Below are positions 24,589 to 33,869 of a stretch of DNA of 64,000 bases, one piece after another. A program made the translations under genes and the position numbers. The stretch lies in the NCBI RefSeq assembly GCF_040545335.1, contig NZ_JBEPLU010000001.1, positions 806,001 through 870,000 on the forward strand, given 5' to 3'. This DNA comes from Phenylobacterium koreense (GTDB lineage: Bacteria > Pseudomonadota > Alphaproteobacteria > Caulobacterales > Caulobacteraceae). The notes beneath the pieces are model-generated. The model worked only from the letters and a program-made list of their open reading frames with translations. It made no database searches and was not told where the DNA came from. Numbering within the stretch: the first letter of the stretch is position 1; every line of letters starts with the position of its first letter.

Positions 24589-25269
24589 ATGGGCGAGACA
24601 ATCACGTACAAGAGCCCCTTCGACGGGTTCGAGGTGCCGGCCTACCACGCCAGGCCCACCGACGCCCGCCGCGGCGGGCTGCTGCTGATCCAGGAGATCT
24701 TCGGGATCACCGACCACATCCGCGAGCTGGCCGACGCCTTCGCCGAGGACGGCTACGAGACCATCGCCCCGGCCTTCTACGAGCGCCTGGAGCCGGGTTT
24801 CGCGGCCGACTACAGCCAGGAGGCCATCGCCAAGGGCGTGGCCTATTCCCAGAAGACCCCGTGGGATCAGGTGGCCGGCGACGCCCAGGGCGCCATCGAC
24901 CTTCTCAACCCCCCGGCCTTCGTCACCGGCTTCTGCTGGGGCGGAGCGGCGACCTGGCTGGCGGCCTGCCGCTGCGACGGGCTCTCGGCCGCTGCGGCCT
25001 TCTACGGCCGCCGCATCACCGAGCTTAACGCCGAGACGCCGACCGTCCCGACCATCCTGCACTTCGGCAAGACCGACGCCTCGATTCCGCCCGAGCGGGT
25101 GGAGGAGATTCGCGCGGCCCATCCCGACGTCCCGATCTATCTCTACGACGCCGGCCATGGCTTCGTCTCCGACCGGCGCGCCGACTACCACGCCGACAGC
25201 GCCCGCCTGGCGCGGCTGCGCACCCTGGCCCACTTCGCCAACAACGGCGGCGGCAAGAGTTCGGCATGA
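24589..25269 (+). CDS. Dienelactone hydrolase family protein, copy 2
   Basis: A 226-residue paralogue of the preceding protein, beginning with the same MGETIT and having LLLIQEIFGITDHIREL, the nucleophile GFCWGGA (Trp where copy 1 has Tyr) and DAGHGFVSD with the catalytic His. The tandem pair probably arose by duplication and diverged in substrate pocket. No chlorocatechol or other aromatic degradation genes are nearby. The stop overlaps the GNAT gene by four bases. Confidence 0.93.
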   Translation: MGETITYKSPFDGFEVPAYHARPTDARRGGLLLIQEIFGITDHIRELADAFAEDGYETIAPAFYERLEPGFAADYSQEAIAKGVAYSQKTPWDQVAGDAQGAIDLLNPPAFVTGFCWGGAATWLAACRCDGLSAAAAFYGRRITELNAETPTVPTILHFGKTDASIPPERVEEIRAAHPDVPIYLYDAGHGFVSDRRADYHADSARLARLRTLAHFANNGGGKSSA

Positions 25270-25751
25270 TCATCACCACGTCGCGCCTGATTCTGCGGCC
25301 GATGATGGCCGAGGATCTGGAGCCGCTGCTCGCCATGACCTCGGACCCTCAGGTCATGGCCTTCGTGGGCGACGGCCAGACTCTCGATCGCGCGGCCACC
25401 GCCCTGTGGATCGAGAACGCCGCGGCGGCCCTGCGCGCCAGCGATGTCGGCAGCCGCGCCGTGGTGCTGCGCGACAGCGGCAAGGTGATCGGCTGGGCGG
25501 GCATCATACCCACCGCCGTCCAGGGCCGCGTGGAGCTGATCTACGGCTTCTCCCGCGCCTATTGGGGCCGGGGCTACGCCAGCGAAGCCACCGCGGCTCT
25601 GCTCGAAGCCAGCGACGCCGGCCCGATCGACGCCACCATCGACCCCAACAACGGCCCCTCCCGCCGCATCCTGGAAAAGCTCGGCTTCGCCGCCGTCGGC
25701 GAGGAGCAAGACGAACACGGCCTCCCCACCCTCCGCCTGCGGCGGCCGTAG
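25266..25751 (+). CDS. GNAT family N-acetyltransferase (RimJ/RimL-like)
   Basis: A 161-residue acetyltransferase starting MIITTSRLILRPMMAEDLEP, the usual opening of the RimJ/RimL/SpeG branch. The acetyl-CoA-binding segment is YGFSRAYWGRGYASEATAAL and the end contains NGPSRRILEKLGF. It transfers acetyl to an amino group of a protein or small molecule; substrate unknown. ATGA overlap with the upstream hydrolase suggests one transcript. Confidence 0.9.
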   Translation: MIITTSRLILRPMMAEDLEPLLAMTSDPQVMAFVGDGQTLDRAATALWIENAAAALRASDVGSRAVVLRDSGKVIGWAGIIPTAVQGRVELIYGFSRAYWGRGYASEATAALLEASDAGPIDATIDPNNGPSRRILEKLGFAAVGEEQDEHGLPTLRLRRP

Positions 25752-25761
25752 GTCGCAGACG

Positions 25762-25794
25762 ATCTCTCCCTCCCCATCATGGGGACGGAGAAAC
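25762..25794. repeat. CTCCCCAT/ATGGGGA hairpin between convergent genes (family A)
   Basis: CTCCCTCCCCATCATGGGGA plus CGGAG forms a hairpin with TCCCCAT/ATGGGGA arms and one base in the loop. It lies between the ends of the GNAT gene and the convergent membrane protein gene, where it may end both transcripts. Confidence 0.6.
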
Positions 25795-25800
25795 TGGCCC

Positions 25801-26274
25801 CTACTCCCGCTCCTCGATCTGCTGGCGCACCTCCGGCACCGTCTCCAGCGCCCGCACCAGCACCGCCTGGGCGGCCAGGATGCCGATCCCAGCCGCATAG
25901 CCGGAGAACACGCCGGCCGGGTAGCGCCCGCCGTGGCCCACCGCCCAGACCTGCCAGTAGATGAACAGCGCCGCCGCCGCGAGCAGCCCCACCCCGGTCA
26001 GCACCGAGATCGGCGTCTGCCCGAACCCGGCCTGGAAGCTCATCCAGACATACCGCGCCAGGATCTTCTTCAGCGCCGGGACCAGCAGCGGCACGCACAG
26101 CGACAGGACCAGGAAGAGGCTCGGCCAGATCAGGGTGCGCTGGGCGATCAGCGTCGTGCCGCCGGGCAGCACCTGGAACGCGTTGAGGACCGCTCCGGCA
26201 TAGATAAGAGAGGCCGCCCCGACCGCGACATCCTGCATGCGCCGGAAGTCTCTCCATGCCCTGATGAAAGCCAT
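25801..26274 (-). CDS. Hypothetical four-span membrane protein
   Basis: A 157-residue protein with four hydrophobic stretches (about residues 15-38, 45-70, 90-112 and 118-142), a basic N-terminus (MAFIRAWRDFRRM) and a charged C-terminal helix (EVRQQIEERE). I recognise no family. It is divergent from the protease gene 158 bases away and converges on the GNAT gene. Confidence 0.7.
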   Translation of the reverse strand: MAFIRAWRDFRRMQDVAVGAASLIYAGAVLNAFQVLPGGTTLIAQRTLIWPSLFLVLSLCVPLLVPALKKILARYVWMSFQAGFGQTPISVLTGVGLLAAAALFIYWQVWAVGHGGRYPAGVFSGYAAGIGILAAQAVLVRALETVPEVRQQIEERE

Positions 26275-26432
26275 GTCCCCGACTTAAACCTCCGATGCGG
26301 CTGCGATAAGGCCTCATGGCCGATCAATTCGCCCCCGATTGCGCCCGTACGCAGATTGTCGCCCTCGGCGCACGGCGCGGCTATGCTGCCTGCTCGAGGG
26401 CGCCGCGCCCTCCTCCGCCCTCGCTGGACTCC

Positions 26433-27221
26433 ATGAAGCTCTCCGCCCTGGCCTTCGCCGTCGTCGCCGCCCAGGGGCTTGCCTCCAGCGCCCGGGCCGG
26501 CGAGGTCGCCTGCTGGTACGAGCAGGGCGTGCTGATTGCGCCGGCCTCTGTGGCGGGCGTAGCCGGCGACTACATCCTCGACACCGGCAGTCCGGCCACC
26601 CAGCTACACGAGACCATGGCCCAGGGCGCGGGCATCGCGCAGACCTCGCTGGCCGGCGAGGTCCGGCTCGCGGGCCTCACCTTGCCCGCCAGGCCGCTGG
26701 CGGTGGCTAACCTCGACTCCCGCACCTGGCTCTTTCCGACCCCGATCGCAGGGGTGATCGGCGCCGACATCCTCGGCGACTATGTGGTCGATGTCAGCTT
26801 CGCGCCCTGCCGGGTCTCCATCCGCCCCGCGCGCGAAGCCCCGCCGTTCACCGCCAGGACCACCCTGAGGCTTGGCCGCCTCGATGGGGCGGCCACCGCC
26901 TTCGCCGCCGTCTCCGACGGCCCCAGGGCCTTCGGCGGCCCCTTCGTGGTGGCCACCGGCGCCGACGCTTCGGTCCGCCTCGATCCGGCCTTCGCCAGGG
27001 TGGAGGGCAAGGCCAAGCCTCTCGACCTGCTGCCCGGCGGCGAGCGCCGCGCCGAGCTCCGCGCCGCCTCCTTCGCCGGCGTCCTCTTCGAGAACGTTGA
27101 CGCCGGCCTCGCGCCCGTGGACATCGCCGCCGCCGGCGTCATCGGCGCGCCCATGCTCGCCCACTGGCGCGTCCGCTTCGACTTCCCCCGCCGCCGCCTG
27201 CTCCTCGCCCCCGCGGGCTGA
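26433..27221 (+). CDS. Exported retropepsin-like aspartyl protease domain protein
   Basis: A 262-residue protein with a signal peptide (MKLSALAFAVVAAQGLASS, cut after ARA). The mature part has two retropepsin-like halves: YILDTGSPATQL, with the Asp-Thr-Gly active triad, and GVIGADILGDYVVDV; the second half has VVATGADASVRL, lacking the aspartate, and GVIGAPMLAHWRVRFD. Such single-chain proteins usually dimerise or have lost activity. The ATG at 26433 is chosen for the signal sequence. Function in the periplasm unknown. Confidence 0.8.
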   Translation: MKLSALAFAVVAAQGLASSARAGEVACWYEQGVLIAPASVAGVAGDYILDTGSPATQLHETMAQGAGIAQTSLAGEVRLAGLTLPARPLAVANLDSRTWLFPTPIAGVIGADILGDYVVDVSFAPCRVSIRPAREAPPFTARTTLRLGRLDGAATAFAAVSDGPRAFGGPFVVATGADASVRLDPAFARVEGKAKPLDLLPGGERRAELRAASFAGVLFENVDAGLAPVDIAAAGVIGAPMLAHWRVRFDFPRRRLLLAPAG

Positions 27222-27263
27222 AGCCCCTCCGCCTCGCCTCCTGCGCCCCCGGCGGCTCCCCCA

Positions 27264-27304
27264 CGAGATCGTCATCCCCGGCCGCGTGAGCGCGCCGGGG
27301 ATCC
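27264..27304. repeat. GTCATCCCCGG..CCGGGGATCC element (family B)
   Basis: GTCATCCCCGGCCGCGTGAG followed by CGCGCCGGGGATCC forms a hairpin with ATCCCCGG/CCGGGGAT arms. It stands in the 255-base gap between convergent genes (protease domain protein and petC). The remainder of that gap contains only the petABC terminator. Confidence 0.6.
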
Positions 27305-27418
27305 ATGCGCGCGGCCGCTTCCTGAGTCCCTCGGTGTCTACCTACCGGCCCGGCCATGACGAACCGGGGTGAGTTTCAAGTGATCCGCCTCCCTCAGCGG
27401 GAGCCGACCGTCGCCAAC

Positions 27419-27455
27419 GAAAAAGGCCCCGAAGCGAACCTCGGGACCTTCTCGT
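27419..27455 (-). terminator. Terminator of the petABC operon
   Basis: Read on the minus strand, AAGGTCCCGA and TCGGGGCCTT pair (one wobble) and are followed by TTTTTC, 22 bases downstream of the cytochrome c1 stop codon. Confidence 0.8.
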
Positions 27456-27476
27456 TTTCGTCAGGGGAAGCGCGCC

Positions 27477-28328
27477 CTAGTGGGCGACGTTCCTCCAGAT
27501 CCGGCGGTAGCTCGCATAGAGCAGGGCCGCGAAGATGAAGAGATAGGCCATCGCCGCCATGCCGAAGGCCTTGCGCTCTTCCATCTTGGGCTCGGAAGCC
27601 CAGGCGATGAACGCGGCCACGTCCTTGGCCTGCTGCTCCAGCGTCGACTTCGTGCCGTCGTCGAAGCTCACCTGATCGGCCGCCAGCGGCTGGGCCATGG
27701 CGATGAAGCCGCCCGGCGGAACCTTGTCGTGCGGACCGCTCCAGGCCGCCGTCACGTCCCCGTTCATATACGGGTTGTAGTGCATGCCCGGGGCCACCTT
27801 CAGACCCTTCGGCGGCTCCTTGTAGCCGGTCAGGATCGAGTAGATGTACTGCGGTCCTTCGTGACGGGCCTTGGCCATCACCGACAGGTCCGGCGGCAGG
27901 GCGCCGCCGTTCGAAGCCCGCGCCGCCGGTTCGTTCGGGAACGGGTTCGGGAAGTGGTCGGCCGGAGTGCCGGGGCGGTCGATGACGTCGCCGGTCTCGG
28001 AGTCGATGTCCTTGACCTGGTACTCCGCGGCGATCGCCTTGACGATCGCGTTGTCGTTCGGCGTCTTGTACTTCGGATCGTAGAACGGCCCGCCCTTCTG
28101 GCCGAGGTTCCGGAAGTACATCAGGTTCATCGAGTGGCAGGCCGAGCAGACCTCCCGATAAACCTTGTAACCCCGTTGCAGCTGGGCCTGGTCGAACTTG
28201 CCGAACGGGCCTTCGAAGCTGAACTCGACGTGCTTGGGCGGGAGGGCGCCGCCGGCGGCCTGAGCCGCCGGAGCCGCGGTGAACACGGCCAAGCCAAGCG
28301 CCGCGAGCGCGATACCTTTACGCAGCAT
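27477..28328 (-). CDS. petC: Cytochrome c1 of the bc1 complex
   Basis: Haem-binding subunit of ubiquinol-cytochrome c reductase, carrying electrons from the Rieske centre to cytochrome c in the periplasm. The 283 residues include a signal peptide (about 1-24), the covalent haem motif CSACH at 61-65, a Met-bearing segment (GLKVAPGMHYNPYMNGD) and a C-terminal membrane anchor (about 250-272). Seven bases after cytochrome b, third gene of petABC. Confidence 0.96.
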   Translation of the reverse strand: MLRKGIALAALGLAVFTAAPAAQAAGGALPPKHVEFSFEGPFGKFDQAQLQRGYKVYREVCSACHSMNLMYFRNLGQKGGPFYDPKYKTPNDNAIVKAIAAEYQVKDIDSETGDVIDRPGTPADHFPNPFPNEPAARASNGGALPPDLSVMAKARHEGPQYIYSILTGYKEPPKGLKVAPGMHYNPYMNGDVTAAWSGPHDKVPPGGFIAMAQPLAADQVSFDDGTKSTLEQQAKDVAAFIAWASEPKMEERKAFGMAAMAYLFIFAALLYASYRRIWRNVAH

Positions 28329-28335
28329 CTTAGGC

Positions 28336-29655
28336 TCAACCCCTCTTTTCAGGCGAAGCCGCGGCGCCGGCCGGCGCGTTGGCAGGATGCGAAAGCACAG
28401 GTTCGCTGATCGATTCCGGCTGCTGCAGCGGGGTCTCGGTGAGGCCCAGGACCGGCAGGACGACCAGGAAGTAGGCGAAGTAGTACAGGGTGGCGATACG
28501 CGACAGCCACACGAAGGAGTTCAGGTCCGCGTCGAGCAGCTTGAAGGTCGACAGGCCCGGGATCACGTGGTTGTCGGGAAGCTGACCGCCGCAGAAGCCG
28601 AGCACCACGCAGGCGACCATGAAGACGAAGAAGTAGAGCTTCGCGGTCGGGCGGTAGCGCATGGAGCGCACCTTCGAGGTGTCGAGCCAGGGCAGGACGA
28701 ACAGCACCGCGATGGCGCCGAACATCAGCAGCACGCCGCCGAGCTTGTCCGGAACCGCGCGCAGGATCGCGTAGAACGGCAGGAAGTACCATTCCGGAAC
28801 GATGTGCGCCGGGGTCACCAGCGGGTTGCCGGGGATGTAGTTGTCGGCGTGGCCCAGGGCGTTCGGGTTGTAGAAGACGAAGGTCGCGAAGAGGATCAGG
28901 AAGACCACGATCGCGAAGCCGTCCTTCACCGTGTAGTACGGGTGGAAGGGAACGGTGTCCTGCTTGGACTTCACGTTCACGCCGGTCGGGTTGTTGTTGC
29001 CCGGCACGTGCAGCGCCCAGATGTGCAGAGCGACGACGCCCGCGATCATGAACGGCAGCAGGTAGTGCAGCGAGAAGAAGCGGTTCAGGGTCGGGTTGTC
29101 GACCGCGAAGCCGCCCCACAGCCAGGTGGTGATCGCGCCGCCCACGATCGGCAGGGCGCCGAACAGGTTGGTGATCACGACGGCGCCGTGGAAGCTCATC
29201 TGGCCCCAGGGCAGGACGTAGCCCATGAAGGCGGTGGCCATCATCAGCAGGTAGATCACGCAGCCCAGGATCCAGAGCACTTCGCGGGGCGCCTTGTAGG
29301 AGCCGTAGTAGAGGCCGCGCAGGATGTGGATGTAGACCGCGATGAAGAACATCGAGGCCCCGTTGGCGTGCATGTAGCGGATCAGCCAGCCGTAGTTGAC
29401 GTCGCGCATGATGCGCTCGACCGAGGCGAAGGCGTGATCCACGTGCGGCACGTAGTGCATGGCCAGCACGATGCCGGTCACGATCTGGATGCCGAGGCAG
29501 ACCGCCAGGATGCCGCCGAAGGTCCACCAGTAGTTCAGGTTCTTCGGGGTCGGGAAGTCGATCACCGAGTCATACGCCAGGCGCACGATCGGAAGCCGGG
29601 TGTCGAGCCAGCGCTCGATGCCGGTCTTGGGTTCGTAATTCGAATGTCCGCTCAT
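28336..29655 (-). CDS. petB: Cytochrome b of the bc1 complex
   Basis: Core subunit of complex III holding both b haems and the Qo/Qi sites. The 439-residue protein has eight membrane helices; the haem histidines lie in [14 protein letters not shown] and [14 protein letters not shown] positions, and the Qo-site motif PEWYFLPFY occurs at about 278. The start of [17 protein letters not shown] blocks is typical. The long alphaproteobacterial C-terminal extension is present. It begins five bases after petA. Confidence 0.97.
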   Translation of the reverse strand: MSGHSNYEPKTGIERWLDTRLPIVRLAYDSVIDFPTPKNLNYWWTFGGILAVCLGIQIVTGIVLAMHYVPHVDHAFASVERIMRDVNYGWLIRYMHANGASMFFIAVYIHILRGLYYGSYKAPREVLWILGCVIYLLMMATAFMGYVLPWGQMSFHGAVVITNLFGALPIVGGAITTWLWGGFAVDNPTLNRFFSLHYLLPFMIAGVVALHIWALHVPGNNNPTGVNVKSKQDTVPFHPYYTVKDGFAIVVFLILFATFVFYNPNALGHADNYIPGNPLVTPAHIVPEWYFLPFYAILRAVPDKLGGVLLMFGAIAVLFVLPWLDTSKVRSMRYRPTAKLYFFVFMVACVVLGFCGGQLPDNHVIPGLSTFKLLDADLNSFVWLSRIATLYYFAYFLVVLPVLGLTETPLQQPESISEPVLSHPANAPAGAAASPEKRG

Positions 29656-29660
29656 CGGGG

Positions 29661-30215
29661 TCAGCCCACCTTGACCTTGGTGTCGGAAAGGAAGCTGTAC
29701 TCGGGGACCGCCAGGTTCTTGGGCGCCGGGCCCTTACGAATACGGCCCGAGACGTCGTAGTGCGAGCCGTGGCACGGGCAGAACCAGCCGCCGTAGTCAC
29801 CGCCGCCGAAAGTCGGCACGCAGCCAAGGTGCGTGCAGGTTCCGACCAGCACCAGCCATTGGGCCTTGCCCGGCTTGTGACGGTCTTCGTCCTTCTGCGG
29901 ATCGGGCATGCTCGCGCCGTCGTCCTTCACCGCCCGGGCGATTTCGGCCCCGGTCCGGTTACGGATGAACAGCGGCTTGCCGCGCCACTTGATCGTCACC
30001 TGCTGGCCCTCGGCGACCTTGGTCAGGTCGAACTCGACCGAGGCGAGCGCCAGGGTGTCGCCGGACGGGTTCATCTGGTCGATGAACGGCCAGGCGAGGC
30101 CCACGACGGCGCCGCCGGCCGCGGCCGCCGCGGCGATATGGATGAAATCACGCCGGTTCGGGTCGTCGCCCGCGGCATGGGTATCGGGATTTGCGCCCGC
30201 GACGGTGTCGGCCAC
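29661..30215 (-). CDS. petA: Ubiquinol-cytochrome c reductase iron-sulfur (Rieske) subunit
   Basis: Carries the 2Fe-2S cluster that takes an electron from ubiquinol. From the chosen GTG the protein has 184 residues: a twin-arginine-type anchor ([16 protein letters not shown], residues 20-35), then the Rieske fold with CTHLGC (C127, H129) and CPCHGSHYD (C146, H149), all ligands intact. GTG 30215 is selected because MADTVAG fits the family length; the longer frame would add 40 basic residues. First gene of petABC. Confidence 0.95.
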   Translation of the reverse strand: MADTVAGANPDTHAAGDDPNRRDFIHIAAAAAAGGAVVGLAWPFIDQMNPSGDTLALASVEFDLTKVAEGQQVTIKWRGKPLFIRNRTGAEIARAVKDDGASMPDPQKDEDRHKPGKAQWLVLVGTCTHLGCVPTFGGGDYGGWFCPCHGSHYDVSGRIRKGPAPKNLAVPEYSFLSDTKVKVG

Positions 30216-30444
30216 CTTAAAGCTACCCTTCCTCTGGGGCCGCGGACCGCGACCCGTCAGACCGCTACGGATAATTCCGAAGCCGTCCTGCCTTCGACCC
30301 TGCCCAGCGGTTCTGGTAAGGGCCACCGGAATCAATCGCTGGCGCTGGGCAAACCTTAGGAAGTGTCGTGGAAGCGTTGCGTCGCCTCCCCCCTTCCGTG
30401 ATTCGCCCCTGGCCCCGGCTAATCCCGTTGCTGGACCGCTTAGA

Positions 30445-30906
30445 ATGCTGCTCGTCCTTTTTCAACCTGACATTCCTCAAAACCTTGGGGCGGCTTTGCG
30501 TCTTGGGGCCTGTATGGACGTTCCGGTGCACGTCATCGAGCCCTGCGGCTTCCCGCTCTCGGACAAGGCTATTCGCCGCGCAGCCTTGGATTACGGGGAT
30601 CCGGCGCAGGTTGTCCGGCATCCCGGATGGGCCGATTTCGTGGCCTCGAAGGGCGACGGAAGAATTGTTCTCTTCTCGACCAAGGCGGCTCAGCCGCTGC
30701 ACGATTTTTCGTTCCGGGCCGACGACATGTTGCTTTTCGGCCGCGAAAGCATCGGCGTGCCTGACGAGGTGCACGAGGGCGCCGACGCCCGGGTCTTCAT
30801 TCCGCTTTCTCCTGGCCGCCGTTCCCTGAATGTCACGGTGTCGGCGGCGATCGGCTTGTCAGAGGCGTTGCGCCAGACGGGCCAATTTCCTAAGGCCGTT
30901 ATTTGA
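30445..30906 (+). CDS. trmL: tRNA (cytidine(34)-2'-O)-methyltransferase
   Basis: SPOUT-class methyltransferase that 2'-O-methylates the wobble base of certain leucine tRNAs. The 153 residues start MLLVLFQPDIPQNLGAALRL, with the SPOUT knot motifs DDMLLFGRESIGVPDEVHEG near residue 95 and IPLSPGRRSLNVTVSAAIG near residue 122. The frame is open far upstream, but family proteins begin at this ATG. Overlaps hemF by one base (TGATG). Divergent from petA, 229 bases away. Confidence 0.94.
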   Translation: MLLVLFQPDIPQNLGAALRLGACMDVPVHVIEPCGFPLSDKAIRRAALDYGDPAQVVRHPGWADFVASKGDGRIVLFSTKAAQPLHDFSFRADDMLLFGRESIGVPDEVHEGADARVFIPLSPGRRSLNVTVSAAIGLSEALRQTGQFPKAVI

Positions 30907-31784
30907 TGACCAACATATCCCCAGAAATCGAAGCCCGCCGCGCTCGCGCCAAGGAATGGTTCGAGAGTCTGCAGACCCGCATCTGCGCCGAACTCGAGCG
31001 GCTCGAGGAAGAGGCCTCGCCCGAGCTCTATCCTGAAGAGCCCGGCAAGTTCGACATGCGCCCCTGGACCCGCGAGAGCGGCGTCGGCGGCGGGATCGGC
31101 GGACACCTGCACGGCCGGCTGTTCGAAAAGGCCGGCGTCCACACCTCGGCGGCCCTGGCGCGCTTCTCGCCGGAGATGGCCGCCCAGATGCCCGGCGCGG
31201 ACAAGGACCCGACCTACGTCTCGGCCAGCATCAGCCTGATCATCCACCCGCGCTCGCCGCGGGTGCCGACGGTGCACATGAACACCCGCTTCCTGTCGAC
31301 CGCCGAGAGCTGGTTCGGCGGCGGGGCCGACCTTACCCCCATGCTGGACGAGCAGCGCAGCCAGGACGCCGACGACGCAAAGCTGTTCCACGCCGCCATG
31401 AAGGAGGCCTGCGACGCCTTCGATCCGGAATGGCACGCCAAGTACAAGGCCTGGTGCGACGAGTATTTCTACCTGCCGCACCGCAAGGAGCCTCGCGGCG
31501 TTGGCGGAATCTTCTACGACCGCCACAACAGCGGCGACTTCGAGAAGGACTTCGGCTTCACCCGCGCCGTGGGCGAGGCCTTCCTCGACGTCTATTCCAA
31601 GATCGTCAGCCACCGCATGAGCGAGCCCTGGACCGAGGCCGACCGCCGCGAGCAACTCGTCCGCCGCGGCCGCTACGTCGAGTTCAACCTGCTCTTCGAC
31701 CGCGGCACCATGTTCGGCCTCAAGGCCGGCGGCAACATCGAGACCATCCTCTCCTCCATGCCCCCCATGGTGAGCTGGCCGTAG
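30906..31784 (+). CDS. hemF: Oxygen-dependent coproporphyrinogen III oxidase
   Basis: Aerobic haem synthesis step: oxidative decarboxylation of coproporphyrinogen III to protoporphyrinogen IX. The 292-residue protein has TRESGVGGGIGGHLHGRLFE, VPTVHMNTRFL, WFGGGADLTPM and KAWCDEYFYLPHRKEPRGVG, the standard family blocks with conserved His and Asp. ATG overlapping the trmL stop. Haem produced serves the bc1 complex encoded next door, though the link is only by location. Confidence 0.97.
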   Translation: MTNISPEIEARRARAKEWFESLQTRICAELERLEEEASPELYPEEPGKFDMRPWTRESGVGGGIGGHLHGRLFEKAGVHTSAALARFSPEMAAQMPGADKDPTYVSASISLIIHPRSPRVPTVHMNTRFLSTAESWFGGGADLTPMLDEQRSQDADDAKLFHAAMKEACDAFDPEWHAKYKAWCDEYFYLPHRKEPRGVGGIFYDRHNSGDFEKDFGFTRAVGEAFLDVYSKIVSHRMSEPWTEADRREQLVRRGRYVEFNLLFDRGTMFGLKAGGNIETILSSMPPMVSWP

Positions 31785-31795
31785 TTCCGAGATTT

Positions 31796-31836
31796 CTCTC
31801 CGAGGGGGCCGCCGCAAGGCGGTCTCCCCTCACCCC
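31796..31836. repeat. Short GC repeat between hemF and a glutamine amidotransferase gene
   Basis: CGAGGGGGCCGCCGCAAGGC followed by GGTCTCCCCTC: GAGGGG/CCCCTC arms around an inner CCGCCGCAAGGCGG hairpin. It lies between convergent genes and may be a bidirectional terminator; it has no T-run. Confidence 0.5.
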
Positions 31837-32528
31837 TGCTCGATGAACCGCTGCAGCCAGGCGCCGACCCGCAGCCGGTCGTCCGGCTGCTCGTAGCTCA
31901 TCACCGCCCGGTCGGCTTCCTCGTCGGTGTAGCGGGTCCCGCGCCGGTTCTCGATCAGCGCCTTGGCGTAGGCCGGCTCGAACTCCGGATGCAATTGGAT
32001 CGAGATCGCCCGCGCCTCCCCGTAGTCGATCATTCCGTTGGGACAGAACTCGCTCCCGCCGATCGCCCGCGCGCCGGGCGCAAGCTCCACCACCTGGTCC
32101 TGGTGCGAGGCCGGGATCGCGATCGGCTCGGCGCTGTCCATCCAGTCGCGGGTCTCGCTCAGCCGGTAGCGGTGCAGCCCCACGCCCCAGCCCTTGGGCG
32201 ACTTGATCACCTTGCCGCCGAACGCCTGGGCCATGATCTGATGGCCGAAGCAGACCCCGACCAGCGGCAGCTTCCCCTTCGCCTCCCGCAGGAAGTCCAT
32301 CAGTGGCTCGATCCACGGCTCTGGGTCGTAGACCCCCGCCGACGAGCCGGTCACAACATAGGCCCCGCAGGCGTCGGCGCCCTGCGGCATCCGCCCGGCC
32401 TGCACGTCGAACACCGCATAGTCGTAGGCCTGCTCGCCCAGCAGCTTGCGGAACATGCCGGGATAGCCGCCGAACCGCCCCCGGATATCCTCCGGCGGCG
32501 CGCCGGTCTCGAGTATGCCGAGCTTCAT
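31830..32528 (-). CDS. Class I glutamine amidotransferase-like protein
   Basis: A 232-residue free-standing amidotransferase domain. The nucleophile Cys is in VGVCFGHQIMAQAFGG (residues about 92-107) and the catalytic His/Glu are in SIQLHPEFEPAY (near 180). Relatives include GMP-synthase-like domains and the gamma-glutamyl hydrolase of polyamine breakdown (PuuD branch is more distant). The ATG at 32528 has GAGAGGAA upstream; a longer frame runs into a repeat element. Partner enzyme and substrate unknown. Confidence 0.87.
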   Translation of the reverse strand: MKLGILETGAPPEDIRGRFGGYPGMFRKLLGEQAYDYAVFDVQAGRMPQGADACGAYVVTGSSAGVYDPEPWIEPLMDFLREAKGKLPLVGVCFGHQIMAQAFGGKVIKSPKGWGVGLHRYRLSETRDWMDSAEPIAIPASHQDQVVELAPGARAIGGSEFCPNGMIDYGEARAISIQLHPEFEPAYAKALIENRRGTRYTDEEADRAVMSYEQPDDRLRVGAWLQRFIEQG

Positions 32529-32548
32529 GCTTCCTCTCGCAACACCCA

Positions 32549-32605
32549 TCTTGTCATCCCGGCTTCGACCGCAGGCCGAAGGCCGGGCCAATACGCGCCG
32601 GTCTT
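32549..32605. repeat. GTCATCCCGG-type element (family B)
   Basis: TTGTCATCCCGGCTTCGACC then GCAGGCCGAAGGCCGGG: a hairpin with CCCGGCTTCG/CGAAGGCCGGG-like arms, between the amidotransferase and the CCA-adding enzyme gene. Same core as the element at 891. Confidence 0.55.
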
Positions 32606-32624
32606 GCTGCAGCCGGGACGCCCG

Positions 32625-33869
32625 CTAATACGCCATCCCCTGGGCCACGGCCTTCAGCTTCTCGATCGCCGAGAACTTGTCGTCGATGAAGTCGTGGTCG
32701 ACCCACCAGTCCTCGACCTCGCGCAGCACCTCGCCGACCATCGGCCCCTTCGGCACGCCCGAATTGAGCACGTCCTCGCCGGTCAGCGGGAACGGCGGCG
32801 GGGTCCAGCTCTCGGCGAGCGCCAGCAGCCCCCGCCACTGGTGAGTCGCCGCCAGCCGATCCGAACGCGCCCAGGCCAGCTTGATCCGGTCACGGAAGGT
32901 CGCCACCCCGATCCGGTAGACCGCCCGCCGGCTCTCGCGGGGGCTCATCCAGGAGGTGATGCGCGGGGTCCTTCCCATGACCTGGACCAGCCGCTCCCGC
33001 TGCTCGTTGGAGAGCCGCAGCGCCTCGGCCGCCTTACCCGCTCCGATCTGGTCGTCGGGCAGCAGCGGCGCCAGCCGCATGATCGGATCGTTGACGAAGA
33101 GCTGGTCTGTCTCGATCTCGACCATCCGGTCGAAGGCCCGAAGATCCCCCGCCGAGGGCAGGATCTGGTTCAGCACGCCGGTCCTGGCCATCAGCGCCAC
33201 CGCCGGCCGCGGATCGTCCGCCGCCAGCAGCTTCAAAAGCTCCTTGGCCACCCGCTCGGCCGCCAGGTTGCCCATCAGCCCCTTGCCCGCCGCGCAGGCC
33301 TCCACGGCCGCCGTATCGGGCTCGCCCTTCCCGTACCAGGCCAGGAACCGGAAATAGCGCAGGATGCGAAGCGAATCCTCGGCGATCCGCGTTGCGGCGT
33401 CGCCCACGAACACCAGCCGCCCGGAGCTGGCGTCCCCGACGCCCCGCCCGGTGGGGTCCAGCAGCTCGCCGCGCGCGTCCGCATAGACCGCGTTCATGGT
33501 GAAGTCGCGCCGCTGGGCGTCCTCGCCCCAGTCGGTCGTGAACGCCACCACCGCCCGGCGCCCGTCGGTCTCGACGTCCCGCCGCAAGGTGGTGATCTCA
33601 TAGGGCCGGCCGTCCAGCACCGCGGTCACCGTGCCGTGGTCGACGCCGGTCGGCACCGGCCGGATCTTCGCCGCTTCCAGGGCCGCCGTCACCGCTTCAG
33701 GCGTCAGGACCGTGGCGATGTCCACGTCCTCGACCTTCACGCCCAGGAGGGAGTTGCGGACCGCCCCGCCGACGAAGCGCGCGCAGCCTGCGCCGCCCGC
33801 AGCCTCCAGCGCCGCCATCACCGGCGCGGCCGGCTTCATCCAGGGTCGTTCACCGATGCTCTGCGTCAC
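32625..33869 (-). CDS. CCA tRNA nucleotidyltransferase / poly(A) polymerase family
   Basis: Class II nucleotidyltransferase of 414 residues that adds or repairs the CCA end of tRNAs; related enzymes polyadenylate RNA. The head domain has FVGGAVRNSLLG (residues 31-42), VEDVDIATVLTPE with the two catalytic aspartates, and RRDFTMNAVYAD; RILRYFRFLAWYG follows in the neck. ATG overlaps the DUF6111 gene by four bases. Alphaproteobacteria usually carry one such gene, so tRNA repair is the likely role. Confidence 0.92.
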   Translation of the reverse strand: MTQSIGERPWMKPAAPVMAALEAAGGAGCARFVGGAVRNSLLGVKVEDVDIATVLTPEAVTAALEAAKIRPVPTGVDHGTVTAVLDGRPYEITTLRRDVETDGRRAVVAFTTDWGEDAQRRDFTMNAVYADARGELLDPTGRGVGDASSGRLVFVGDAATRIAEDSLRILRYFRFLAWYGKGEPDTAAVEACAAGKGLMGNLAAERVAKELLKLLAADDPRPAVALMARTGVLNQILPSAGDLRAFDRMVEIETDQLFVNDPIMRLAPLLPDDQIGAGKAAEALRLSNEQRERLVQVMGRTPRITSWMSPRESRRAVYRIGVATFRDRIKLAWARSDRLAATHQWRGLLALAESWTPPPFPLTGEDVLNSGVPKGPMVGEVLREVEDWWVDHDFIDDKFSAIEKLKAVAQGMAY

